Below, one piece after another: positions 24,718 through 31,815 of a stretch of DNA of 64,000 bases. Each line of letters starts with the position of its first letter. Position 1 is the stretch's first letter. The stretch is from Pelotomaculum thermopropionicum SI (GTDB taxonomy: Bacteria > Bacillota > Desulfotomaculia > Desulfotomaculales > Pelotomaculaceae). A program made the position numbers and the translations under genes. The notes beneath the pieces were generated by a model. That model was not told the origin of the DNA. It saw only the letters and a list, made by a program, of their open reading frames with translations, and did no database searches. The stretch spans positions 62,001-126,000 of the forward strand of contig AP009389.1 in NCBI GenBank assembly GCA_000010565.1. Reading direction: 5' to 3'.

Positions 24718-25341
24718 GTGATGCTGTTGGCTGAAGAAATTAAGCCGGGCGGCGCACAGGATGATCCGGTCAGCCGGATTCTGGCGCTGCAGGCCAGGTA
24801 CGGGATGGATCAGGAAACCATGCTGATATACATCAGTTCGGTCAATTTAATGAGCATCTTGAACCTGATCGGCAGGCGCTACGGGGGCGATGTGAACCTG
24901 TCCGTGAACGCCCCGGCAGCGGCCCCGGCGCTTCCGCCGCTGACCGCGGGAAGCGCGGCAGGGGGCGGTCCGGCCCTGGAAAACCTGGCCGGCATGTTAA
25001 TGAAGATGCTCGGCAGCCAGGGCGGCGGTTTACCCGGAACCCAGGGAATTAATCCGGCCCTTTTGATGAATCTGCTGGGGGTGCTCGGAGGACAGAATAT
25101 GGATCTGGGAAAGCTGGCGGGCATGCTGGCGGGGCTTATGGGAGCAGGTGTCAAGCCCGCTCCGAAGCCGGAGCAGGACGGCGCTTTACCGGCCTCGTCC
25201 GGAGGCGCCGCGGATTTGGGCCAGGAGGCCGGGGGCGGGGGAGTTAATAATCTGAAGGCTTGCGCGGATGAAAAGGCTGTCAGGCGTGAAACTCCTAAAA
25301 TAATGAAATGGGACCAGCTTGATGACCGGAAAAAAGCTTAA
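24718..25341 (+). CDS. Gly/Leu/Met-rich hypothetical protein
   Basis: Not recognised. 207 residues. The first 65 form a folded-looking part (DDPVSRILALQARYGMDQETMLIYISSVNLMS). A long low-complexity middle rich in Ala, Gly, Leu and Met follows, with repeated LAGMLMKMLG/LAGMLAGLMG and LLMNLLGVLGG motifs. A charged tail ends MKWDQLDDRKKA. No clear signal peptide. It is coupled to the YbaB-type gene upstream (ten-base gap, same strand). The start could be GTG 24718, ATG 24721 or TTG 24727. The stop lies inside a direct repeat that flanks the structured repeat element downstream. Such compositions are seen in spore-coat-associated proteins, but that is only a hint. Confidence 0.6.
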   Translation: MMLLAEEIKPGGAQDDPVSRILALQARYGMDQETMLIYISSVNLMSILNLIGRRYGGDVNLSVNAPAAAPALPPLTAGSAAGGGPALENLAGMLMKMLGSQGGGLPGTQGINPALLMNLLGVLGGQNMDLGKLAGMLAGLMGAGVKPAPKPEQDGALPASSGGAADLGQEAGGGGVNNLKACADEKAVRRETPKIMKWDQLDDRKKA

Positions 25342-25356
25342 GGCGCATTAAAGCTG

Positions 25357-25580
25357 CCGGTGGCTGAAGACGCTGCTCTGTTGCGTAGCGCCGTTAGGTG
25401 AACTTGGCGAAACTGAGGTTGCGGAATTGGGGGCGCGGACAGGACGTCCGCGCCAGCCCTCACCGAGCCAGGACGGTGAGTTGAGGGCGTCCCAATTCCG
25501 CCCGAAGCGAGCCATAGTTCACCCGGCGCGGAGCATTCTGAGCCAAGCGTTTTCAGCCACCGGGGGACTTTGTCAACAGC
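25357..25580. repeat. Structured dispersed repeat, copy A
   Basis: About 220 bp, nearly identical to the copy at 55982-56200. It folds as nested inverted repeats. An outer stem joins GGTGGCTGAA (25359-25368) and TTCAGCCACC (25552-25561). Inside it GCGCCG plus AGGTGAACT (25388-25404) pairs with AGTTCACC plus CGGCGC (25516-25529), and GCGGAATTGGG (25421-25431) pairs with CCCAATTCCGC (25491-25501). The head holds two hairpins, GGCGCGGAC/GTCCGCGCC and CTCACCG/CGGTGAG. Its 3' tail reads GGGGGACTTTGTCAACA. A 12-base direct repeat, AGCTTAAGGCGC, flanks it at 25335-25346 and 25584-25595. No coding frame fits. Confidence 0.9.
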
Positions 25581-25584
25581 TTGA

Positions 25585-25612
25585 GCTTAAGGCGCCGTAA
25601 GGCGCCTTAAGC
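25585..25612. repeat. Perfect palindrome next to repeat copy A
   Basis: GCTTAAGGCGCC, GTAA loop, GGCGCCTTAAGC: a perfect 12-base stem without a T run. Its left arm shares AGCTTAAGGCGC with the other side of the repeat element. Confidence 0.75.
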
Positions 25613-25669
25613 CGTACCGGCAAAGCCGTGGATGAATGCGGCAGGCCTGATTCGAATTTATTCATTATT

Positions 25670-25954
25670 TTAGTTGCCGGGCTGCTCTGCGGGAGGCAGT
25701 TGAATGACGGGTTCCTCGCCGGCTTCCGCCGGTTCCGGGGAGGGTTCCTGGGCCGGCGGGGCCTGGGAAGGCTTTGGTTTTGTCACGGTGGGGGCCATCT
25801 TCAAAACGTTGGCGTGAAAACTTTCTATCCCGTTTTTAATGTTTTTTACCGATTCGGTGGTTGCCTGCAGGAAGGACATTATAAGATCCATGCTTTTATC
25901 AACCTCAGGCATGTTTGCCATTAAAAAAAGAATGGGGTTTAACAGGCGCTTCAA
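25670..25954 (-). CDS. Small hypothetical protein, paralogue of the gene upstream
   Basis: A 94-residue protein. The first 55 residues align with the gene upstream on this strand (25975-26208): RLL, LFL-A, PE-DK-M, SF--AT-ESV--IKNG-E-FH. The rest is a Pro/Glu-rich disordered tail (PPAQEPSPEPAEAGEEP). A short hydrophobic start (LLNPILFLMANM) could be a weak membrane anchor. The start is TTG 25954 behind GGAGGTGAT. Function unknown; the domain is not one I recognise. Tandem duplication makes both likely to be real genes. Confidence 0.6.
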   Translation of the reverse strand: MKRLLNPILFLMANMPEVDKSMDLIMSFLQATTESVKNIKNGIESFHANVLKMAPTVTKPKPSQAPPAQEPSPEPAEAGEEPVIQLPPAEQPGN

Positions 25955-25974
25955 AACAAATCACCTCCGTTGGG

Positions 25975-26208
25975 TTAGCGGAAATTATTTTCCTCACCGC
26001 CTGGCGGCCGGCCGGCGGCCTGCCCGGTTTTCCCGGATGAAAAGGACTTCATTAAAGGGACCGCTGCCGAATGAAAGTTTTCCAGGCCGTTTTTAATGCT
26101 TGCCACTGATTCTTTGGTGGCCATTATAAAGGAGTTGAAGTTTTCCATCTTTTTATCGGATTCCGGGCTGATTGCCAGTAAAAAGAGAAATGGCAGCAAG
26201 CGGTACAA
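25975..26208 (-). CDS. Small hypothetical protein, paralogue of the gene downstream
   Basis: A 77-residue protein. Its core (SPESDKKMENFNSFIMATKESVASIKNGLENFH) is about half identical to that of the gene that follows on this strand. It begins with a short hydrophobic stretch (LLPFLFLLAI) and ends in a Gly/Pro-rich tail. The start is TTG 26208 behind AAAGGAG with longish spacing. The two genes form a small minus-strand operon ending toward repeat copy A. The amphipathic ATKESVxSIKNGLExFH unit suggests a helix for partner binding or assembly. Function unknown. Confidence 0.6.
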   Translation of the reverse strand: MYRLLPFLFLLAISPESDKKMENFNSFIMATKESVASIKNGLENFHSAAVPLMKSFSSGKTGQAAGRPPGGEENNFR

Positions 26209-26400
26209 GCTGTTTACATCTCCTTTCTTGCTAATTTCTGGCGTTTGGCTTTTGATTTATTTTATGTCGGCACCGGCCATTCTGTTACAGGAAAAGGCCG
26301 GCCCCTTGTCCGGCACCGTCACCAGGCCGCGCCTTAGGACCGGCCTGCCTGGAATAATGGCAGGGCTGGGGGAAAGAATAAGACGGGAGGTGGATTGGAA

Positions 26401-26847
26401 ATGGCACAAAAACTTTTGCCCCTGGCCATAGCCGCGCTTTCCGGGATTGCCATGGCCGTACAGGGCTCGCTTAACTCCGCCCTGGGCAAGGTGGTCGGCC
26501 TGTGGGAAACCACCTTTATAGTCCACGTAACGGGGCTTGTGCTGGTTTCATTGCTGCTTCTGGTTTGCAGGGACGGTGACGGCAGCCTGGCTAACGTATT
26601 TCAGGCGCCCTGGTACACCTTTCTGGGCGGCGTGCTGGGAGTTATGATAGTGTACGCCGTTATCCGCAGCATGCCCAGGGTCGGCGTGGCGCCGGCCACA
26701 ACCGCCATTATTCTGGGGCAGGTTTTTACGGCGGGGCTGGTGGATCACTTCGGCCTTTTCGGAATGAACAAAATTCCCTTCAGCCTGTACAACGTGCTGG
26801 GGACCTTGTTGATGGCAGGAGGGGCCTGGCTGATTCTTAAAAGATAA
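26401..26847 (+). CDS. DMT-superfamily membrane protein (DUF606/YdcZ type)
   Basis: A 148-residue membrane protein with about five hydrophobic segments, matching the half-size DUF606 (YdcZ) members of the drug/metabolite transporter superfamily. Landmarks: GIAMAVQGSLNSALGKVVG, FLGGVLGVMIVYAVIRSMPRVGVA, and LLMAGGAWLILKR at the end. Such proteins often work as pairs, but no partner gene is adjacent. ATG 26401 follows GGGAGGTG; TTG 26395 in frame is too close to that site. It converges on the ZIP gene and their 3' ends overlap by 11 bases. Substrate unknown. Confidence 0.82.
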   Translation: MAQKLLPLAIAALSGIAMAVQGSLNSALGKVVGLWETTFIVHVTGLVLVSLLLLVCRDGDGSLANVFQAPWYTFLGGVLGVMIVYAVIRSMPRVGVAPATTAIILGQVFTAGLVDHFGLFGMNKIPFSLYNVLGTLLMAGGAWLILKR

Positions 26848-27556
26848 GGCCAAGGGCCATGATGGCGGCGGCGCCGGCAGCCATGCCCAGGCAGGCCATG
26901 AACTTGCTGTTGCGGCGCGATTGGGGCGCCAGCTCGCGGAGAATGATATAGGTCATGGCCCCGGCGGCGAAGGCCAGGAGAAGGCCGATCAAGCCGCCGG
27001 ATACTTTAACAGCGGCCAGGCCGAGCAATACGCCGAGAGGGGTTACCAGGCTGATCGCCGCATTGATGGCCAGAATCAGCCCCGTACTGAGGCCGCCGTA
27101 CTTGAGCGGGGCGGCGCAGGCCATTCCTTCAGGAATGTTGTGCAGGCCGATGGCAAACGCCAGAAGCGGCCCCAGGTCCTTTGCGGCGGCATAGCCGGCC
27201 GCGATGGCCAGGCCCTCCGGAAAGTCGTGCAGGGCAATGCCTGCTGCAATCAGAAAACCCATTTTCAAAAAGCTTCCCGGCCGGGCGGAGGAGGGGGAAA
27301 AAAAGATGAAGGCCAGGTCGAGTATGGCCATAAGCCCGGCGCCGCTTAAAAAACCGGCCAGGGCGGCGGGCAGGCTGCCGTACCGGAGCGAGGAAGGAAC
27401 CAGGTCGATTACGATAACAGCCGCCATTATGCCTGCCGCCAAGCCCAGCAGGAAGGAAAAGACGCCGGGGCGCGGCCGGCCGGGCAGGGCGACCAGCAGC
27501 GCCCCCAGGCATGTTCCAAGACCGGCAATCAGTCCCATTAAAACAATAGCAGCCAA
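26837..27556 (-). CDS. ZIP-family metal transporter
   Basis: A 239-residue membrane protein with about eight hydrophobic segments, of the ZIP (ZupT-like) divalent-metal family. The two metal-binding half-sites HDFPEGLAIA and HNIPEGMACA are diagnostic, each placing His, Pro, Glu and Gly in the transport helices. Zinc is the usual substrate, with iron or manganese in some members. The frame opens at TTG 27556 close behind AGGTGAGG; ATG 27538 is an alternative start. It is transcribed toward the DMT-type gene, with overlapping ends, and away from the L,D-transpeptidase by a short gap, so the two minus-strand genes may be one unit. Confidence 0.88.
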   Translation of the reverse strand: MAAIVLMGLIAGLGTCLGALLVALPGRPRPGVFSFLLGLAAGIMAAVIVIDLVPSSLRYGSLPAALAGFLSGAGLMAILDLAFIFFSPSSARPGSFLKMGFLIAAGIALHDFPEGLAIAAGYAAAKDLGPLLAFAIGLHNIPEGMACAAPLKYGGLSTGLILAINAAISLVTPLGVLLGLAAVKVSGGLIGLLLAFAAGAMTYIILRELAPQSRRNSKFMACLGMAAGAAAIMALGLIF

Positions 27557-27600
27557 GGCCTCACCTGCCTAGCAGAAAGATAATTTCCCGGCACGGCTTT

Positions 27601-28158
27601 TTAAGAAGGAATAATTATGGTCTGGCCGGGGTAAATGAGATCGGGGTTGGCCATGTTGTTGGCGGCAATTATGGATTCCAGGCTTTTCCCGTACCTTCTG
27701 GCTATCTCCCAGAGGCTTTCCCCCGGCAGCACCGTATGCCGCTTTGCCCCGTCCTGCGCGCCGGCCTGGATATTTTCAGGCTGCGAGCCGGTACCCGGAA
27801 TAATCTCCACCGGAGTCCCAATCTCGACCTTTGCGAAAAGCTCCTCAACGTCCTCGTTAAACATCCTGATGCAGCCGTTCGAGACGTAGCCGCCGATGGA
27901 CGAGGGATTGTTGGTGCCGTGAATGCCGTACCGCCCGCCGGGGATGGAAAGGCCCATCCAGCGGGTTCCCAGCACTCCGCCGGGGTTCATTATCTTTTCA
28001 ATTATGGAATATTTGCCCGTTGGTGTGGGTGTTGAAGGCTTGCCCACGCCCACCGGGTAAGTGTTCATCAGGCGGCTGCCCTCAAAATAAGAAAGCTGCC
28101 GGGTGGCAAGGTTGATTAAAATATGGCTGCCGTAGGTGCGCCCGCGGTTTTCGCCCAT
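27601..28158 (-). CDS. L,D-transpeptidase (YkuD) with C-terminal LysM
   Basis: A 185-residue peptidoglycan-linking enzyme. The YkuD catalytic domain (about 1-120) has the His motif GIHGTNNP and the nucleophile Cys in GYVSNGCIRM, which form 3-3 cross-links or attach proteins. A LysM (HTVLPGESLWEIARRYGKS to the end) binds glycan. In Bacillus YkuD the order is reversed, LysM first. No signal peptide is seen, which fits enzymes like YkuD that associate with the spore. ATG 28158 follows AGGAGGG with good spacing; the frame opens far upstream without a ribosome site. Divergent from ispE. Confidence 0.9.
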   Translation of the reverse strand: MGENRGRTYGSHILINLATRQLSYFEGSRLMNTYPVGVGKPSTPTPTGKYSIIEKIMNPGGVLGTRWMGLSIPGGRYGIHGTNNPSSIGGYVSNGCIRMFNEDVEELFAKVEIGTPVEIIPGTGSQPENIQAGAQDGAKRHTVLPGESLWEIARRYGKSLESIIAANNMANPDLIYPGQTIIIPS

Positions 28159-28264
28159 GTTTTTTACCCTCCTGTTACAGACCGTTCTTTTAAATTTTAT
28201 GAGGCATAAAGGAATTTTAGCTTTTGCAACTAACTTATACCGTTGGAGAAATGAGGGGAGTGCC

Positions 28265-29128
28265 ATGGTAATAACGGCCCTGGCCAGGGCGAAAATTAAC
28301 CTTACCCTGGATGTGCTGGGGAAAAGGCCTGACGGATATCACGAGGTGGAAATGGTGATGCAGTCCATCGAACTGCACGACCGCCTGGAATTCAGGCCCT
28401 GCGCCGCCGGCGGGATATCCCTCGCCGTGGAAGGCGCCGATCTTCCGCCGGGAAAGGAAAATCTGGTTTATCGCGCCGCAGAGCTGCTCCGGGCGGCGGG
28501 CGGGGTCAGGGCCGGGGCGGAAATCCGGCTGAAAAAGGCCATTCCGGTGGCTGCAGGGCTGGGCGGGGGGTCGGCGGACGCTGCGGCTGCGCTGGTAGCC
28601 TTAAATGAAATGTGGAATACCGGCTTTTCACCGGCTGGGCTGATGGAACTGGCGGAACAACTGGGGTCGGATGTGCCTTTTGGCCTCATGGGCGGCACGG
28701 CCCTGGCGCGCGGCCGGGGCGAGCGGCTTGAGCGGCTGTTTCCCTGCCCGCCGCTGGGCCTGGTTCTGGTAAAGCCGCCTTTCGGCGTTTCCACCGCGGA
28801 GGTTTACCGCGCTTTTAAGCCGGGCCTAAATCCGAAAAAAGCGGACGCTCAGGCCATGGTGAGAGCAATAAAAAAAGGGGACGCGGCGGATATTGCCGCC
28901 TGTCTTGGAAACGCTCTGGAGCCCGTTACCGTTAAGATGTACCCGGAAGTGGCGGAAATAAAGAAAAAGCTAATGGAGGCCGGAGCCCTGGGTGCCCTTA
29001 TGGCCGGCAGCGGCCCCACCGTTTTCGGGCTTACGGCAGACCTGGAATCTGCCCGGCAGGTGGCCGCCCGCTACCGGAGGACGGACGAACAGATTCTGGT
29101 TACCCGCACTTTTAATCCCCGGCTCTGA
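28265..29128 (+). CDS. ispE: 4-diphosphocytidyl-2-C-methyl-D-erythritol kinase
   Basis: GHMP-family kinase of the MEP isoprenoid pathway; it phosphorylates the 2-hydroxyl of CDP-ME with ATP. The N-terminal ARAKINLTLDVLGKRPDGYHEVEMVMQ and the glycine-rich ATP loop PVAAGLGGGSADAAA (near residue 90) are diagnostic, as is MAGSGPTVFGL near the C-terminus. The 287-residue length is normal. ATG 28265 follows GAGGGGA. The frame opens 129 bases upstream over the divergent gene. In Bacillus it follows sspF and precedes purR; here a FadR-type regulator takes that place. Confidence 0.95.
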   Translation: MVITALARAKINLTLDVLGKRPDGYHEVEMVMQSIELHDRLEFRPCAAGGISLAVEGADLPPGKENLVYRAAELLRAAGGVRAGAEIRLKKAIPVAAGLGGGSADAAAALVALNEMWNTGFSPAGLMELAEQLGSDVPFGLMGGTALARGRGERLERLFPCPPLGLVLVKPPFGVSTAEVYRAFKPGLNPKKADAQAMVRAIKKGDAADIAACLGNALEPVTVKMYPEVAEIKKKLMEAGALGALMAGSGPTVFGLTADLESARQVAARYRRTDEQILVTRTFNPRL

Positions 29129-29212
29129 AAACTGGGCACTTGCAGCGGCAGGTAAGCGGGATTAAAATAAAGGTAGTTTTTCTAAAACCTTTTTACCGGG
29201 GAGGCACGGAAA

Positions 29213-29893
29213 ATGAAACAGCCCAGACTGGTGCCGATCAAGCTGGACAATTACAAGCCATTGAGGGAAATGGTTTTCGAGTCCCTCCGGGAAGCAATAA
29301 TTCTCGGCAGGCTTAAACCCGGAGAGCGTTTAATGGAAATTCAACTGGCAGAAGAAATGGGTGTCAGCCGTACGCCGGTCCGGGAGGCGATCCGCAAGCT
29401 GGAGCTGGAAGGGTTTGTGGTGATGGTGCCCCGCAAGGGAGCCTACGTAGCCGGCATTTCCCTTAAGGACATTGCCGATGTTTTTGAAGTGCGGGCCGCC
29501 CTGGAAGGGCTGGCCGCCGGCCTGGCAGCAGAGCGGATTACCGAAGAGGAAATGGATGAACTCGAGCGCTCCCTGCTTAAGATCAGCACGGGCGTAGAAG
29601 AAGACTTCAACGCCATAGTGGAAGGGGACTCTTCTTTTCACGACCTGATTTACAAGGCTTCGCGGAACCAGCGCCTTGTCAGCATTATAACCCACCTGAA
29701 AGAACAGATTCACCGCTTTAGAATGACCTCCCTGTCTCAGCCGGGCCGGACCAAAATAGCCCTGGACGAACATAAAATGATTGTGGAAGCCATTTGCGAC
29801 CGGAACGTGGAACTGGCCCAGACCCTGGCCAGGGAGCACGTGGAAAACGCCGAGCAAAGCCTTTTGAACGCTTTGAGAGAGGAAGGAAGTTGA
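29213..29893 (+). CDS. GntR-family regulator with FCD domain (FadR type)
   Basis: A 226-residue transcription factor. The winged helix-turn-helix covers about 16-78 (LREAIILGRLKPGERLMEIQLAEEMGVSRTPVREAIRKLE). An all-helical FCD effector domain follows (about 90-215), with metal- or ligand-site residues in FHDLIY and the final EHV. FCD regulators respond to small organic acids. Its stop overlaps the start of the nucleotidyltransferase (TGATG), so the two are coupled. It occupies the place of purR in Bacillus. Targets unknown. Confidence 0.9.
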   Translation: MKQPRLVPIKLDNYKPLREMVFESLREAIILGRLKPGERLMEIQLAEEMGVSRTPVREAIRKLELEGFVVMVPRKGAYVAGISLKDIADVFEVRAALEGLAAGLAAERITEEEMDELERSLLKISTGVEEDFNAIVEGDSSFHDLIYKASRNQRLVSIITHLKEQIHRFRMTSLSQPGRTKIALDEHKMIVEAICDRNVELAQTLAREHVENAEQSLLNALREEGS

Positions 29894-30654
29894 TGGTAGA
29901 CGCCGTTGTTCTGGCCGGGAGCACCAACGACGGCCCCTTAAAGGAATGCAGCCCGGCCTGCTTTGAGGCGTTGATCCGGATTGGCCGCAAGGCCATGGTG
30001 GAGTATGTGGTGGAAGCCCTGCTGGCGGCCGGCGGGGTCCGCAGGGTGCTGGTAGTCGGCCCCGCTGCCGAACTGTCGGATTTGCTGGCGGGGGAAAGGG
30101 TGACCGTGGCCGGTTCCGCCGGCGGCATAATGGATAACATCGAAGCAGGTCTGAACCTATTGTCCGGAGAAAAAAGAGTGCTTCTGGCCACTTCGGACAT
30201 TCCCATGCTGACCCCTCAGGCCGTTGACGATTTTTTAAACCTGTGCGGAGACATGTCCGGCGATCTTTATTATCCGGTTATATCAAGGCAGGCGGTGGAA
30301 AAAAAGTTCGGTTCTTCCAAACGCACTTATGTTAATTTAAAAGAAGGGGTTTTCACAGGGGGAAATCTTTTTCTAATTAACCCGGCAAAATTTAAAAAGT
30401 GCATGGAAAACGGAAAAAAGCTGGTTAGCCTCCGCAAGAGCCCGCTGGGGCTTTGCCGCCTCCTGGGCTTAAGCTTTGTCGTAAAGTTTCTTATGCACAC
30501 GCTTACCCTGGGCGAAGTAGAAAAAAAGGTTTCACAATTGCTGGACGTAAAAGGAGTGGTGGTTATTTCGGAGTTTCCAGAAATCGGCGTAGATGTGGAT
30601 AAACCGGGCGACCTTGAGCTGGCTCAAAAAATGATTGAAGTGCGTCGTTATTAA
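29893..30654 (+). CDS. MobA-like nucleotidyltransferase
   Basis: A 253-residue protein with an N-terminal NTP-transferase (Rossmann-like) fold: VDAVVLAGSTNDGPLKEC replaces the usual Gly-rich pyrophosphorylase loop. RKAMVEYVVEALLAAGGVRRVLVVG and the metal-site aspartate in LLATSDIPMLTP follow. The C-terminal part is less conserved. It belongs with the MobA/IspD/GlmU-type transferases, but the substrate is not evident. ATG 29893 overlaps the GntR stop and is the natural start; the open frame extends back inside that gene. It lies in a region also holding glmU. A terminator follows. Confidence 0.75.
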   Translation: MVDAVVLAGSTNDGPLKECSPACFEALIRIGRKAMVEYVVEALLAAGGVRRVLVVGPAAELSDLLAGERVTVAGSAGGIMDNIEAGLNLLSGEKRVLLATSDIPMLTPQAVDDFLNLCGDMSGDLYYPVISRQAVEKKFGSSKRTYVNLKEGVFTGGNLFLINPAKFKKCMENGKKLVSLRKSPLGLCRLLGLSFVVKFLMHTLTLGEVEKKVSQLLDVKGVVVISEFPEIGVDVDKPGDLELAQKMIEVRRY

Positions 30655-30655
30655 C

Positions 30656-30680
30656 CGGCTTGTCAGCCGATTTTTTATTT
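30656..30680 (+). terminator. Terminator after the nucleotidyltransferase
   Basis: CGGCT, TGTC loop, AGCCG, then ATTTTTTATTT. Confidence 0.7.
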
Positions 30681-30735
30681 GTAGCAAGGGGCGGCCCGCC
30701 GGCATAACCTGTAAGAGCAAGAGGGGGCAGCTGCC

Positions 30736-31773
30736 GTGGCCGTTGAAGTGGTGCAAGCCGCATCAGAGGAGGCAATGAAGGTGTTTAACGCCTTTCCCGG
30801 GGCGATATACCGGAATTTTTTCAGGGCGCCCCGCTTTCCCGTGATGGACAGGTCAAGCCCGCATTACGACCCCATGTTTGGCCGGGCTGAAGCCCAGCCT
30901 TTCCTGGCGCTGAGAAACGGGCTGGTGATGGGAAGGATTGCCGCCTGTATTAACCATGCCCTGCCGGATAAACAGACCGGCTTTTTCGGCTATTTTGAAT
31001 CATTTGACGATCCGGCGGTGGCCGGGGCGTTGCTTAGCGCTGCTGCCGGCTGGCTTTATGCCAGGAAGAGAAACAGAATGATCGGCCCGGTTGACCTGAC
31101 CCCGCATGAGCGCCTGGGACTGCTGGTGGAGGGCTTTGGGGGGCGGCACCAGCCCGGCCTGCCCTATAATCCGCCTTACTACGCCGCCCTGCTGGAGCGG
31201 TGCGGCCTGAAGACGGAAATGAACCTTTACGCTTACCGCTGCGGCATTGGCCCTCCCTATCCGGAAAAACTGGTCAGGGTGGCGGCCCGCGCCGGCCGGA
31301 ACGAAAACCTTTTGTTAAGGCAGTTAAATTTTAATGATCTGGAGGGCGAGGGAGAAATCTTTTCTGAGCTCCATAACGGCGCGATGGCCGAAATCTGGGG
31401 GTTTGTGCCGCTGTCGCCGGAGGAAGGGACGGCAATTTTGCAAAGGCTGAAAGGCATTTACGACCCAGGCCTGGTCCTGGTGGCCGAAGTGGACGGCAGG
31501 CCGGCCGGCCTCTGCCTGGCGCTGCACCCGGGCAGCAGGATTCCCTTTGCCAGGCCCGATGCCCGGCTGGCCGTCCTGGCGGTATTGCCCCGGTTCCGTT
31601 TTAGAGGGCTGGAGGCCGCCCTGATTCTGGAATGCGCCCGGCGCGCCTGGCGCAGGGGGATAACCGGCATGGAGTTTTCCCTGGTATCTGAAAACAACTG
31701 GATGATGAACAATATTATTCAAAGTATGGAAAGAGCAAGGAAGAACAGAGTTTACAGGGTTTATAAATTATAG
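30736..31773 (+). CDS. GNAT-like N-acetyltransferase family protein
   Basis: A 345-residue soluble protein that resembles the large uncharacterised acetyltransferase-like group (two GNAT-related halves). Visible landmarks are FLALRNGLVMGRIAACINHA with FFGYFES early on (an acyl-CoA-fold beta-bulge region), PYNPPYY in the middle, and VLVAEVDGRPAGLCLAL with LAVLPRFRFRGLEAALILECARRAWRRG in the second half, which look like GNAT motif A. GTG 30736 is preceded by AGAGGGGG. Upstream lies a terminator, so it likely starts its own unit with the histidine kinase. Substrate unknown. Confidence 0.75.
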   Translation: MAVEVVQAASEEAMKVFNAFPGAIYRNFFRAPRFPVMDRSSPHYDPMFGRAEAQPFLALRNGLVMGRIAACINHALPDKQTGFFGYFESFDDPAVAGALLSAAAGWLYARKRNRMIGPVDLTPHERLGLLVEGFGGRHQPGLPYNPPYYAALLERCGLKTEMNLYAYRCGIGPPYPEKLVRVAARAGRNENLLLRQLNFNDLEGEGEIFSELHNGAMAEIWGFVPLSPEEGTAILQRLKGIYDPGLVLVAEVDGRPAGLCLALHPGSRIPFARPDARLAVLAVLPRFRFRGLEAALILECARRAWRRGITGMEFSLVSENNWMMNNIIQSMERARKNRVYRVYKL

Positions 31774-31815
31774 TATTATTTACTAATAGGTGAATTTCAC
31801 GAAGTTTGCCGCAAG

